Shown here: in pieces, positions 43,840 through 51,957 of the stretch
How positions within the stretch are numbered: the stretch's first letter is position 1
Layout: each line of letters starts with the position of its first letter
NCBI GenBank assembly: GCA_902784805.1
Contig: CACZWD010000010.1
Location: forward strand, 1 to 52,122
Direction: 5' to 3'
Origin: an uncultured Ruminococcus sp.
GTDB taxonomy: Bacteria; Bacillota; Clostridia; RUG12999
Length of the DNA stretch: 52,122 nucleotides
Notes under the pieces: generated by a model
What the model was told of the DNA's origin: nothing
The model's input: the letters and a program-made list of their open reading frames with translations, nothing else
Database searches by the model: none
Translations under genes and position numbers: made by a program

Positions 43840-44466
43840 ATGAATCTCGGACTTGTACCCACAAAAGGAAACCTTATTTTATCTAAGAATACTTTAAGGC
43901 TTTCAAAAGGGGGATATGACCTTCTTGATAAAAAGAGAACAATTTTAATAAACGAAATGATGAGCTTAATCGGCCGCGCGGAGGATATACAGTCACAGAT
44001 TGACCAGGTGTTCTCGGACGCCTATGTCGCGCTTCAGAGAGCAAATATTTCGGAAGGAATAAGCAGAGTTAAAGAAATATCGGCGGCGGTGCCTGTCACC
44101 GATAATTTGAATATCAGATTTAAAAGCGTTATGGGTGTTGAAATACCTGAAATTAAAGTAAAAGATGAAAAGCCTGAACTTGTTTATGGGTTTCTCGGTA
44201 CAACCAATATGCTTGATGAAGCGGTTGAAAAGTTTCGTAAAGTTAAGACGCTTACCGAAAAGCTTGCGGAGATTGAAACATCGGTTTACAGGCTCGCGAT
44301 AAATATTAAAAAAACGCAAAAAAGAGCAAACGCGCTTAAAAATATAATAATTCCGCGCTATATCGATATCGTAAAAGATATGACAAACGTGCTCGAAGAA
44401 AAAGAACGTGAGGAATTTTCGAGACTTAAAGTAATAAAAAACCAAAAAAATTGTAAAAAGTATTGA
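43840..44466 (+). CDS. V-type ATPase subunit D (central stalk rotor)
   Basis: 208 residues from ATG 43840 (GAAGAAGGAA upstream; an ATG at 43832 is out of frame). Two long helices forming the coiled-coil shaft: LVPTKGNLILSKNTLRLSKGGYDLLDKKRT at the N terminus (residues 5-34) and KTQKRANALKNIIIPRY near 170. It is the last ATPase gene. No terminator follows; the promoter of the sugar operon begins inside its last codons. Confidence 0.93.
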   Translation: MNLGLVPTKGNLILSKNTLRLSKGGYDLLDKKRTILINEMMSLIGRAEDIQSQIDQVFSDAYVALQRANISEGISRVKEISAAVPVTDNLNIRFKSVMGVEIPEIKVKDEKPELVYGFLGTTNMLDEAVEKFRKVKTLTEKLAEIETSVYRLAINIKKTQKRANALKNIIIPRYIDIVKDMTNVLEEKEREEFSRLKVIKNQKNCKKY

Positions 44467-44491
44467 AAAAATTTTCATATTGTGCTATAAT
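44463..44491 (+). promoter_or_regulatory. Promoter of the isomerase-aldolase-kinase operon
   Basis: TTGAAA (44463-44468), 17-bp spacer with TGC before the -10, TATAAT (44486-44491). The -35 overlaps the stop codon of the V-ATPase D gene. Confidence 0.82.
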
Positions 44492-44542
44492 ATTATTATA
44501 TTCATAACATAAATATGAAATTTTTTTTCGGGAGGCACTAAA

Positions 44543-45943
44543 ATGCTTGATTACAAATTGAAAATTGGTCTTGTTCCCGATGTTCGGGATCTCGGCGACT
44601 TCGCGACAAGAAAAGGAATTTTTGAACCTGCCAAGGGTGTGGAGAACAAAAATAAGGTTGTTGCGTTTATTAAGGAAAATTTTTCCGATGATATAACCGA
44701 GTTTACGGACCTTGAATGGCTTAATGAGCTTGGAGTTCTTTATAAAAATTCAGACTGTGAAAGAGTATGCGATTATCTTAAAAAAGAAAAGGTTGACGCT
44801 ATTTTTATAATTAATTGTAATTTCGGAAATGAGGAAGCCTGCGGCAGAGTAGCGAAAGAAATGGAGTTGCCCGTGCTGCTTTGGGGTCCGCAGGATATGG
44901 TTTTTGAAGCTGACGGTATGCGATATACAGATTGTCAATGCGGTCTTTTCGCGATAAGCAAGCAGTTAAGACGATATAAAATCCCGTTTTCGTATATAGA
45001 GAACTGCCCTGTTACAAGTGATACGTTTAAAGAAGGTTTATACAAGTTTTTATCTGTTGCAACAATGGTCAAAAACTTTAAAAAGCTTACCGTAACACAA
45101 GTGGGTACAAGGCTTACACCTTTTAAGAGTGTAATGTATAACGAGCTTGAGCTGACAGAGAAGTTCGGCATAAATATGAATAATGTAAATATGGCGCAGT
45201 TTGAAGTTATGTTTAAAGACGCGCTTGAAAATAAAAAAGATGAGCTTGAAAAGAGCCTTGCGGAGCTTAAAGAAAAATATGATGTCGGAGGACTTGACGA
45301 TGAGCTTCTTAAAAAAATGCTTGCCTTTGTATATGCTTACAAAGCGATTTTTGAAGAAACGGGTTCTTCTGTTATTTCAAGCGAATGTTGGACGGCAATG
45401 CCGCTCGCGCTTGGCGCAAACCCCTGTCTTGCAATGAGTATTCTTTATGATATGGGTTATATAGTGGCGTGTGAGTCAGATGTTCACGGCGCAATCACCT
45501 GCGCGCTTTTGATGTGCGCTTCAAGAGGCAAGGACAAGCCTACTTTCGGAGAGTTTACAGTACGCCACCCGGAAAACAGAAACGCGGAGCTTTTATGGCA
45601 TTGCGGACCTTTCCCATACTCTGTAAAGGACGAAAATTCAAAAGCAAAGCTGTTTAATACGAAGCCGAGCTTTAAAGCTCGTGACGGCGAATACACAATA
45701 GCGAGATTTCAGGCTGATAACGGCAATTATACGCTTCTGGGCGGTAATTATCATACCGTGGAAGGACCGCATACCTTCGGTACATATATGTGGGCGGAGT
45801 TTAACGATTTATCAAAAATTGAAAAGAAGCTTATAAACGGTCCGTATATCCATCATATGGTTGAGGTTTATGGAAATTATGCAGATGTTCTGGAAGAATT
45901 TTGCAAATTTATTTCGGGGCTTACATTTGACCCGATAGAATAA
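44543..45943 (+). CDS. L-fucose/L-arabinose isomerase-family protein
   Basis: 466 residues, ATG 44543 after GGGAGG. Overall similarity to fucose/arabinose isomerase-like proteins: an N-terminal Rossmann-like part (LKIGLVPDVRDLGDFATRKG, then VDAIFIINCNFGNEEACGRVAKEMELPVLLWGPQD across 90-125), a middle helical insert, and a C-terminal barrel with CWTAMPLALGANPCLAMSILYDMG and ACESDVHGAITCALLM. The acidic metal ligands (Glu/Asp in CESDVHG and SSECW) appear present. It should interconvert an aldose and a ketose. The true sugar is unknown, and the following aldolase and kinase indicate the product is phosphorylated and cleaved. Confidence 0.78.
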   Translation: MLDYKLKIGLVPDVRDLGDFATRKGIFEPAKGVENKNKVVAFIKENFSDDITEFTDLEWLNELGVLYKNSDCERVCDYLKKEKVDAIFIINCNFGNEEACGRVAKEMELPVLLWGPQDMVFEADGMRYTDCQCGLFAISKQLRRYKIPFSYIENCPVTSDTFKEGLYKFLSVATMVKNFKKLTVTQVGTRLTPFKSVMYNELELTEKFGINMNNVNMAQFEVMFKDALENKKDELEKSLAELKEKYDVGGLDDELLKKMLAFVYAYKAIFEETGSSVISSECWTAMPLALGANPCLAMSILYDMGYIVACESDVHGAITCALLMCASRGKDKPTFGEFTVRHPENRNAELLWHCGPFPYSVKDENSKAKLFNTKPSFKARDGEYTIARFQADNGNYTLLGGNYHTVEGPHTFGTYMWAEFNDLSKIEKKLINGPYIHHMVEVYGNYADVLEEFCKFISGLTFDPIE

Positions 45944-45968
45944 TAAATAATAAAGGAGAATAATAAAA

Positions 45969-46808
45969 ATGCTTGTAGGACTTAAAGATGTAATTAATAT
46001 GGCGGAAAAAGGCGGCTTTGCAATACCTGCCTTTAATGTGTATAATATCGAAACGGTTATGGGTGTCGCAAAAGCAGCGGAAGAATTGAAGGCGCCTATT
46101 ATTATACAGGTCTATCCTAGGCTTATAAATGAGGAAGTCGGATATTATCTTTGCCCTTCTATAGTTGCCGCGGCAAGAAAAGCAAGTGTTCCGGTATGCT
46201 TCCATCTGGATCACGGTCCTTCTGAATTTACAGTGCAAAGAGCGCTTCGCTGGGGAGCAACGGGTATTATGTATGACGGTTCGGTACATTCATTTGAAGA
46301 AAATGTTGAAATGACAAAACATATTGTTGATATTTGTTCGGCAGTTGACATAGGAGTTGAAGGTGAGCTTGGACATATAGGAAGTGTAAATGATGACTCC
46401 ATGGACGAATTTACAAATCCACAGCAGGCGGGCGAATTTGTCAAAAAAACGGGAGTTACATGTCTTGCCGTTTTAATTGGAAACGCGCACGGACATTACA
46501 AAAAACCCCCGAAGCTTGATATTGAAAGAGTTAAGGCTATAAGAGAGGCAACAGGCGATATTCCGCTTGTTCTGCATGGCGGCAGCGGTATTTCCGATGA
46601 TCAGGTAAAAATGGCTATAAAATCCGGCATACGAAAAATGAACATCGCTACGGATATTTGCTGCGCTTTTGCTAACACTACAAAAGAAGTGTTAAATGAC
46701 ACTGAAAGAAGTATTGCAATTGACTTATTTATGAAGCAGCCGATAGAATCGGTAAAGAAGTTCGCAATGGAAAAAATTAAATTAGTCGGTGCGGACGGAA
46801 AGGCATAA
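45969..46808 (+). CDS. Class II ketose-bisphosphate aldolase
   Basis: 279 residues, ATG 45969 after AAAGGAG. Zinc-dependent FbaA/GatY family: AFNVYNIETVMGVAKAAEE near 21-39, HLDHGPS (Asp81, zinc His82), GELGHIGSVND, NAHGHYKKPPKLD (second zinc His) and VLHGGSGISDDQVKMAIKSGI. It cleaves a ketose 1,6-bisphosphate (fructose, tagatose) or a related ketose 1-phosphate. Its position between isomerase and PfkB kinase, away from other glycolytic genes, suggests a dedicated sugar route instead of central glycolysis. Confidence 0.92.
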   Translation: MLVGLKDVINMAEKGGFAIPAFNVYNIETVMGVAKAAEELKAPIIIQVYPRLINEEVGYYLCPSIVAAARKASVPVCFHLDHGPSEFTVQRALRWGATGIMYDGSVHSFEENVEMTKHIVDICSAVDIGVEGELGHIGSVNDDSMDEFTNPQQAGEFVKKTGVTCLAVLIGNAHGHYKKPPKLDIERVKAIREATGDIPLVLHGGSGISDDQVKMAIKSGIRKMNIATDICCAFANTTKEVLNDTERSIAIDLFMKQPIESVKKFAMEKIKLVGADGKA

Positions 46809-46810
46809 AA

Positions 46811-47722
46811 ATGATAGAAATTGTTGGAATTGGCGCGAATGTCTGCGATACGCTGATAAAAATTCCGAGTTATCCGGAAGAAGATACGAAAATGCGCGCA
46901 ATATCAAGTGTCAGAAGCGGGGGAGGTCCCTGCGCGACCGGACTTGTCGCCGCCGCAAAGCTTGGCGCAAGGTGCGCTTATATAGGAAATAACACAGACG
47001 ACGGGGCAGCAATGTTTTTAAAAGCCGATTTTGAAAAATATAACGTGTCAACGGAGTATATTAATACATTAAAAGGTTATAACTCTTTTTCTTCCGTTAT
47101 CTGGCTCTCTGAGGACAGCGCTTCAAGAACCTGTGTGTTTGATAAAGGCAGTGTTCCGCCCCTTGCGCTTTCGGATAAGCAGAAGGAAGCTGTAAAAAAA
47201 GCGAAAATTCTTATGGTTGACGGCAATGAGCTTGACGCCGCAGTTGAAGCGGCGCAGCTTGCAAGAGAAAGCGGAACTCTTGTTTTGTATGACGCGGGCG
47301 GGCTTTATGACGGCGTTGAAAAGCTTCTTCCTTATGCGGATATTCTTGTTCCGTCGGAGGAATTTGCGTTGGGGCATACCAAAGCGGAAACGGCGGAGGA
47401 GGCGGCAAAAATTCTTTTTGAAAAATATAGCCCTAAGATTATCGTTATAACGCAGGGCAAAAACGGGGGGATTTTGTATGACGGAAAAGAAACGCAAAAA
47501 TATCCCGCCTTTCTGGTTGACGCGGTAGATTCAAACGGTTCGGGTGACGTTTTCCACGGAGCGTTTGCTTTTTGTCTTACAAAAGGCTTTGATTATATGA
47601 AATGCTGCATTTTTTCGAGCGCGGTTTCGGCGCTTAAATGCACCGGCGTCGGCGCAAGAAAAAGCGTTCCGTCTTATGAGCGGACGTTAAGCTTCTTAAA
47701 AGAACGTGGAATTATTTTATAA
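46811..47722 (+). CDS. PfkB-family carbohydrate kinase
   Basis: 303 residues, ATG 46811 only 2 bp after the aldolase stop, with GGAAAGG upstream. Ribokinase fold: an N-terminal PfkB glycine motif in SSVRSGGGPCATGLVAAAKLG, and the C-terminal signature DSNGSGDVFHGAFAF with catalytic Asp in GSGD. It should phosphorylate the ketose made by the isomerase to give the aldolase substrate. A strong terminator follows. No transporter or regulator gene is in the cluster. Confidence 0.93.
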   Translation: MIEIVGIGANVCDTLIKIPSYPEEDTKMRAISSVRSGGGPCATGLVAAAKLGARCAYIGNNTDDGAAMFLKADFEKYNVSTEYINTLKGYNSFSSVIWLSEDSASRTCVFDKGSVPPLALSDKQKEAVKKAKILMVDGNELDAAVEAAQLARESGTLVLYDAGGLYDGVEKLLPYADILVPSEEFALGHTKAETAEEAAKILFEKYSPKIIVITQGKNGGILYDGKETQKYPAFLVDAVDSNGSGDVFHGAFAFCLTKGFDYMKCCIFSSAVSALKCTGVGARKSVPSYERTLSFLKERGIIL

Positions 47723-47733
47723 ATCAGTAAGGA

Positions 47734-47793
47734 AAACGGGCTGAAGCAAGACGGTATTTTAAAACCGATATGCTTAAGCCCGTTTGTATTTTT
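47734..47793 (+). terminator. Long-stem terminator after the PfkB kinase gene
   Basis: Arms AAACGGGCTGAAGCA (47734-47748) and TGCTTAAGCCCGTTT (47771-47785) with one mismatch and an inner CGGT/ACCG stem, followed by GTATTTTT. Confidence 0.9.
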
Positions 47794-47832
47794 ATATAAA
47801 TTGGTTATGCCCTGCAGTATGAGACGGATTTT

Positions 47833-48151
47833 TCAGCTGATACCGCAGGATTTTGAATAGGCGCTGACAAGATTTTCCACACATCGGGACTGTTCGGAAG
47901 TCATTTTTGAAAGATATCTGTTAAGCGAATTGTTCATATTTCTCGTTGCAGTTCCAAACAGTAAATAATCAACGTCTGTTTCAAACGCCTTACAGAATTC
48001 AATGAGCTTGACAATGGACAGCCCGCACAAGCCTCGCTCTATATCGTTGATTTGCTGAGCGCTTCCAAGATTTACCTTTTCAGCTAATTCCTCTTGTGTC
48101 AAATTGGCGCCATCAGGCTACAGCAATATTGTTTTTATTTTTATTTTTCAT
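47833..48151 (-). pseudogene. Broken xre-family regulator carrying a MITE-terminus scar
   Basis: The remaining frame (stop at 47833; open to a TTG at 48102) begins LTQEELAEKVNLGSAQQINDIERGLCG. That is the recognition part of an XRE helix-turn-helix, but the first helix is missing. Upstream on the same strand an AGAGGTG site and ATG (48149-48151) open a frame reading MKNKNKNNIAVA before a TGA. Between the two lies a TA plus 20 bp identical in type to the MITE terminal repeat (GCCTGATGGCGCCAATT, about 48098-48117), and the two coding parts are in different frames. This looks like an element insertion followed by deletion. A shortened protein from TTG 48102 cannot be excluded. The C terminus (VDYLLFG, then LSKMTSEQSRCVENLV) is typical of small XRE repressors. 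Confidence 0.78.
48097..48119. repeat. Second copy of the MITE terminal inverted repeat, with TA
   Basis: CAAATTGGCGCCATCAGGC (48099-48117) followed by TA (48118-48119 region). It is identical to the reverse complement of the left MITE terminus over about 20 bp. No partner terminus was found within the neighbouring few hundred bases, so this is a remnant. Confidence 0.8.
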
Positions 48152-48192
48152 TGTGCACCTCTTAAATCAATGATTTACATTTATTATAAGGG

Positions 48193-48525
48193 TTATTTAC
48201 ATTCAACCAATACCGCTTCCTTAACAGAAAAGTAATCATTTGTATTACTACTTAAGCCGCTTGCCTTCCAAGCCTGCTCGAATGTAATATTTTCTATATT
48301 ACTCAAATAAACATATACAGAATCTTTTGCGGCATTGTTAAGTCTGCCTTTTATTTCAAGGCGATATTTATATGACACATCATCGCAGCACCATGAGTCG
48401 TCTGTCATTTCGTAATAAGTTTTCATATTACCGTTGATTATCCTCTTAACATCTTTGTTATCAGAACAACCGATTAGGTAAAACATAATACTGAATACAA
48501 ATATTAACGAAAAAAGTTTTTTCAT
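48193..48525 (-). CDS. Small uncharacterised lipoprotein
   Basis: 110 residues from ATG 48525 (GGAGAAAAATC upstream); the frame extends to 48561 without a ribosome site. N-terminal lipoprotein signal MKKLFSLIFVFSIMFYLIGC with lipidation Cys20, then a soluble part with a Cys-Cys pair (DDSWCCDDVSYKYRL) and a C-terminal VEC. I do not recognise the family. It lies downstream of mnmA on the same strand and upstream of the broken xre gene, so it could be transcribed with mnmA. Confidence 0.7.
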   Translation of the reverse strand: MKKLFSLIFVFSIMFYLIGCSDNKDVKRIINGNMKTYYEMTDDSWCCDDVSYKYRLEIKGRLNNAAKDSVYVYLSNIENITFEQAWKASGLSSNTNDYFSVKEAVLVECK

Positions 48526-48574
48526 GATTTTTCTCCACACATTTATTGTTATTGAAAACAAAACTTGAAATATA

Positions 48575-49639
48575 TCACAAAATCACTCCGCCGCCGATGA
48601 CGGTATCGCCGTCATAAAGCACAAGCGCCTGACCGGGCGTAATTGCTCTTTGAGGCTCGTCAAATTCAACGTGAAGGCGGTCTTTATCCGTTTGCCGGAC
48701 GGTGCAGGGAGCTTCTTTATGTTTATAACGAATTTTGGCAGTCAGACGAAGCGGAGAATCTATTTTATCAAGGGTGATAAGGTTTATATTATCCGCTTCA
48801 AGCGTTTTTGAAAAAAGGTCGCTGCCGCCTCCTATAACTACCTTATTGTCTTTCGGGCATACCTTTAAAACATATAAAGGCTCGCATGACGAAATTCCTA
48901 TGCCTCTGCGCTGTCCTACGGTATAGCGTATAATACCCTTATGACGTCCCAGAATATTTCCGTTTATATCGGTAAAATCGCCTTCGGGAAAAGCTTCGCC
49001 CGTATGCTTTTCAATAAAGCCCGCGTAATCGCCGTCCGGCACAAAGCATATATCCTGACTGTCATGCTTTTTGGCATTTATAAAACCCTGCTTCGCCGCA
49101 ATTTCACGTATTTCCGTTTTGGTATATGTGCCGAGAGGAAAAAGAGTATGCGAAAGTTGTTCCTGCGTAAGAGAATAAAGCACATAGCTTTGGTCCTTTG
49201 TTTCGTCAACGCCTTTTTTCAGCAGAAATCTGTCTCCGCTCTTCTCAATTCTCGCATAATGCCCCGTAACGACAAAATCCATTTCAAGCTCTTTCATTCG
49301 CTGCATCAATTTATCGAATTTAAGGTATCTGTTACAGTCAATGCAGGGGTTGGGCGTGCCGCCGTTTTTATAAGTATCTATAAATTTCCTGATAACCTTT
49401 TCTTCAAACTTATCTTTAAAATTGACAACATAATAGGGCATACCGAGCCTTATTGCCACGTTCCGAGCGTCCTCGACATCTTTAAGACTGCAGCAGGTTT
49501 TTTCACTGCAAATACCGATATCTTCATTATCATACAGCTTCATGGTCATTCCCACGCAGTCATAGCCTTTTTCTTTCATAAGATAAGCCGCAACGGAGGA
49601 ATCAACGCCTCCGCTCATCGCAATAAGTGCTTTTTGCAT
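48575..49639 (-). CDS. mnmA: tRNA-specific 2-thiouridylase MnmA
   Basis: 354 residues from ATG 49639 (AGGAG upstream); the longer frame overlaps ispE and lacks support. PP-loop SGGVDSSVAAYLMK (8-21), GMTMKLYD, the catalytic Cys in NPCIDCNRYLKF and the second Cys in KHDSQDICFVPDGDYAGF. It makes 2-thiouridine at wobble position 34 of Lys, Glu and Gln tRNAs. ispE lies 35 bp upstream, and radA before that; together they form a housekeeping run. Confidence 0.96.
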   Translation of the reverse strand: MQKALIAMSGGVDSSVAAYLMKEKGYDCVGMTMKLYDNEDIGICSEKTCCSLKDVEDARNVAIRLGMPYYVVNFKDKFEEKVIRKFIDTYKNGGTPNPCIDCNRYLKFDKLMQRMKELEMDFVVTGHYARIEKSGDRFLLKKGVDETKDQSYVLYSLTQEQLSHTLFPLGTYTKTEIREIAAKQGFINAKKHDSQDICFVPDGDYAGFIEKHTGEAFPEGDFTDINGNILGRHKGIIRYTVGQRRGIGISSCEPLYVLKVCPKDNKVVIGGGSDLFSKTLEADNINLITLDKIDSPLRLTAKIRYKHKEAPCTVRQTDKDRLHVEFDEPQRAITPGQALVLYDGDTVIGGGVIL

Positions 49640-49674
49640 ATTCTTATTCTCCTGTAATAATCGTTTTAAAAAAT

Positions 49675-50511
49675 TTAAAGCGTATGCGCGAGATATACAA
49701 AACCGCATATTTTCTTTAATTCAGGCATTATTTTTTTTGCCTGCTGTTCATCATCAAATATACCGAAAACCGTCGGGCCGCTTCCGCTCATCATACTTCC
49801 GAGGGCACCGCCTTTAAGCATTGTCTTTTTTATATCCTCGATAATGGGAAATTTACCTGCCGAAACATTTTCAAGCACATTATACATTTTTGAGGCGAAG
49901 CCTTTTATATCGCCGCTTTTAAGAGCCGAAACAAGAAAATCCGTATCGGGATGAATTTTTATTTCATCGATGTTTACCATAGAATATACCAATTTTGTTG
50001 AAAGAGCTATGTTCGGTTTTGCGAGAAGCACAAACATTTTCGGGCACGGTCCGAGAGGTGTCAGCTTTTCTCCTATGCCTTCCGCAAGCGCAAGTCTGCC
50101 GTTTATGCAGTAAGGAACGTCGGCGCCGACCTTTACGGCAATATTTTTAAGCTTTTCATCATCAAATGGCTTGTCGTAAAGAAGATTCAATCCCTTTAAA
50201 ACTACGGCACCATCCGTACTGCCTCCGGCAAGTCCCGCCGCGACAGGTATTCGCTTTACAATATCTATAAAAGCGCCGCCGCCTCCGATTTCCTCAAAAA
50301 AAGCCGCCGCCGCTTTATAGGCGATATTTTTTTCGTTTACGGGGACGTAGGGGAGACTGCACCTTAATTTTATGCCTTTTCCTTTAAATATTTTTACGGT
50401 ATCGTACAGGGAAACGGTTTCCATAATCATTTTGACTTCGTGGTATCCGTCCTCACGTTTACCGGTTATGTCAAGACTGAAATTTATTTTGGCGGGAGCT
50501 TGTAAAATCAT
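49675..50511 (-). CDS. ispE: 4-diphosphocytidyl-2-C-methyl-D-erythritol kinase
   Basis: 278 residues. GHMP kinase of the non-mevalonate isoprenoid pathway, phosphorylating CDP-methylerythritol. N-terminal APAKINFSLDITGKREDGYHE, the ATP loop PVAAGLAGGSTDGAVVL and C-terminal GSMMSGSGPTVFGIF. The start ATG 50511 overlaps the radA stop by four bases (ATGA), with GGAGG upstream within radA, so the two are translationally coupled. Thiamine and quinone precursors in addition to lipid carrier would depend on this pathway here. Confidence 0.96.
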   Translation of the reverse strand: MILQAPAKINFSLDITGKREDGYHEVKMIMETVSLYDTVKIFKGKGIKLRCSLPYVPVNEKNIAYKAAAAFFEEIGGGGAFIDIVKRIPVAAGLAGGSTDGAVVLKGLNLLYDKPFDDEKLKNIAVKVGADVPYCINGRLALAEGIGEKLTPLGPCPKMFVLLAKPNIALSTKLVYSMVNIDEIKIHPDTDFLVSALKSGDIKGFASKMYNVLENVSAGKFPIIEDIKKTMLKGGALGSMMSGSGPTVFGIFDDEQQAKKIMPELKKICGFVYLAHTL

Positions 50512-51890
50512 ACGTTTTCCTCCTTTTTGCCGCTAAAGCAGAGCCTTACTGCGGCAGAAAGATTATCCGCGTAAAGAAGCTTGGTGCCGTCCGGGGCTTT
50601 GACCTTACAGCCGCCGGGGACAATGCACCTTTTAAAGCCCATTTTTGAAAGCTCGCTCACTCTTTTGTCTATAAGATTAACACTTCGTATCTCGCCCGTT
50701 AAGCCTGTTTCACCGATTGCAGCAACATCTTCGGGTATTGGTTTGCCCGTGTATGCGCTTACAACCGCCATAATAACAGCGAGGTCTGTAGCCGGTTCGT
50801 TTATTTTCAATCCGCCTGCGACATTTATGTATATATCCATATTCTGAAGGTTAAGACCAAGCCTTTTTTCGGTTACGGCAAGAAGCATAGCGGTGCGGTT
50901 ATAATCAAGCCCTGTACCCATTCTTCTGGGGTTTCCGTAGCCGGAAGGAGAGGTGAGAGCTTGAATTTCGGCAAGTATGGGACGGCTTCCCTGCACCGTA
51001 CAAACAACCGCGGAGCCGGGCGTATCTTTCGGTCTGCCCATTAAAAGAGCGGTAGAGGGGTTTTCAACCTCGTGAAGTCCGTCACCTTCCATTTCAAACA
51101 CGCCGATTTCGTTGGTTGAGCCGAAACGGTTTTTGACGGCGCGAAGTATACGGTAGCTTTGATGGCGTTCACCCTCAAAATACAGCACACAGTCAACCAT
51201 ATGCTCTAAAATTCTCGGTCCTGCGATAGTACCTTCTTTTGTAACGTGACCGACGATAAATACAGCCGTTCCGGACTGTTTCGCGTATTTCATAAGCATC
51301 ATACAACATTCTCTGACCTGAGTAATACTGCCGGGTACAGAGGATATTTCTTCGCTGTAAACTGTTTGAATTGAATCGATTATCATAACATGGGGCTTTA
51401 AATTCTCAGCGGCGGAAAGAATTTTGTCAATATTTGTTTCACAGTAAAGCCGGATATCTTTGTCGCCGCTGCCGAGCCTGTCAGCACGCATTTTTATTTG
51501 TTTTTCTGATTCCTCGCCCGAAATATAAAGAATATCCGCATTTTCCGCCATAAGACCTGCCGTTTGAAGCAGCAGTGTGGATTTACCTATACCGGGGTCG
51601 CCTCCGACAAGTACAAGCGAACCGATTACAAGACCTCCGCCGAGGACCCTGTCAAGTTCACCTATCCCGCAAAGAAGCCGTTCTTCATTTGATGCGGTTA
51701 CGCTTTTTAGCGTTACAACTTTTGAGTCCGGCGCAAGCTTTCTTTCGGGAGAAGCGCCGGCGGGAGAAACGCTTATTTTGCGTTCTTTAAGGCTGTTCCA
51801 TGCGCCGCAGGAGGTACATCTTCCAAGCCATTTCGGGCTTTCGTAGCCGCACTCGTCACACAGATATACTGTTTTGCTTTTTGAAGCCAT
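50508..51890 (-). CDS. radA: DNA repair protein RadA (Sms)
   Basis: 460 residues from ATG 51890 (GGTGAT upstream; GTG 51899 would overlap that site). Zinc finger with Cys11, Cys14, Cys25, Cys28 (CDECGYESPKWLGRCTSCGAW). RecA-like ATPase with Walker A GGDPGIGKSTLL, the RadA-specific KNRFGSTNEIG, and a C-terminal Lon-protease-like domain lacking the catalytic pair (VAGGLKINEPATDLAV, then AIGETGLTGEIRSV). It is a branch-migration helicase in recombination. No sporulation or disA gene is seen next to it, unlike in Bacillus. Confidence 0.96.
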   Translation of the reverse strand: MASKSKTVYLCDECGYESPKWLGRCTSCGAWNSLKERKISVSPAGASPERKLAPDSKVVTLKSVTASNEERLLCGIGELDRVLGGGLVIGSLVLVGGDPGIGKSTLLLQTAGLMAENADILYISGEESEKQIKMRADRLGSGDKDIRLYCETNIDKILSAAENLKPHVMIIDSIQTVYSEEISSVPGSITQVRECCMMLMKYAKQSGTAVFIVGHVTKEGTIAGPRILEHMVDCVLYFEGERHQSYRILRAVKNRFGSTNEIGVFEMEGDGLHEVENPSTALLMGRPKDTPGSAVVCTVQGSRPILAEIQALTSPSGYGNPRRMGTGLDYNRTAMLLAVTEKRLGLNLQNMDIYINVAGGLKINEPATDLAVIMAVVSAYTGKPIPEDVAAIGETGLTGEIRSVNLIDKRVSELSKMGFKRCIVPGGCKVKAPDGTKLLYADNLSAAVRLCFSGKKEENV

Positions 51891-51926
51891 AATTATCACC
51901 GCTTTAAACTTTTAAATATAATAAAT

Positions 51927-51953
51927 TGCGGCTGACCGTAGCAGCCAGCCGCA
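51927..51953 (-). terminator. Hairpin terminator after the membrane-protein gene
   Basis: Perfect 8-bp stem TGCGGCTG (51927-51934) / CAGCCGCA (51946-51953). On the minus strand it is followed by ATTTATTATATTT, a moderately T-rich tract. It separates the partial gene from radA. Confidence 0.7.
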
Positions 51954-51957
51954 GATT

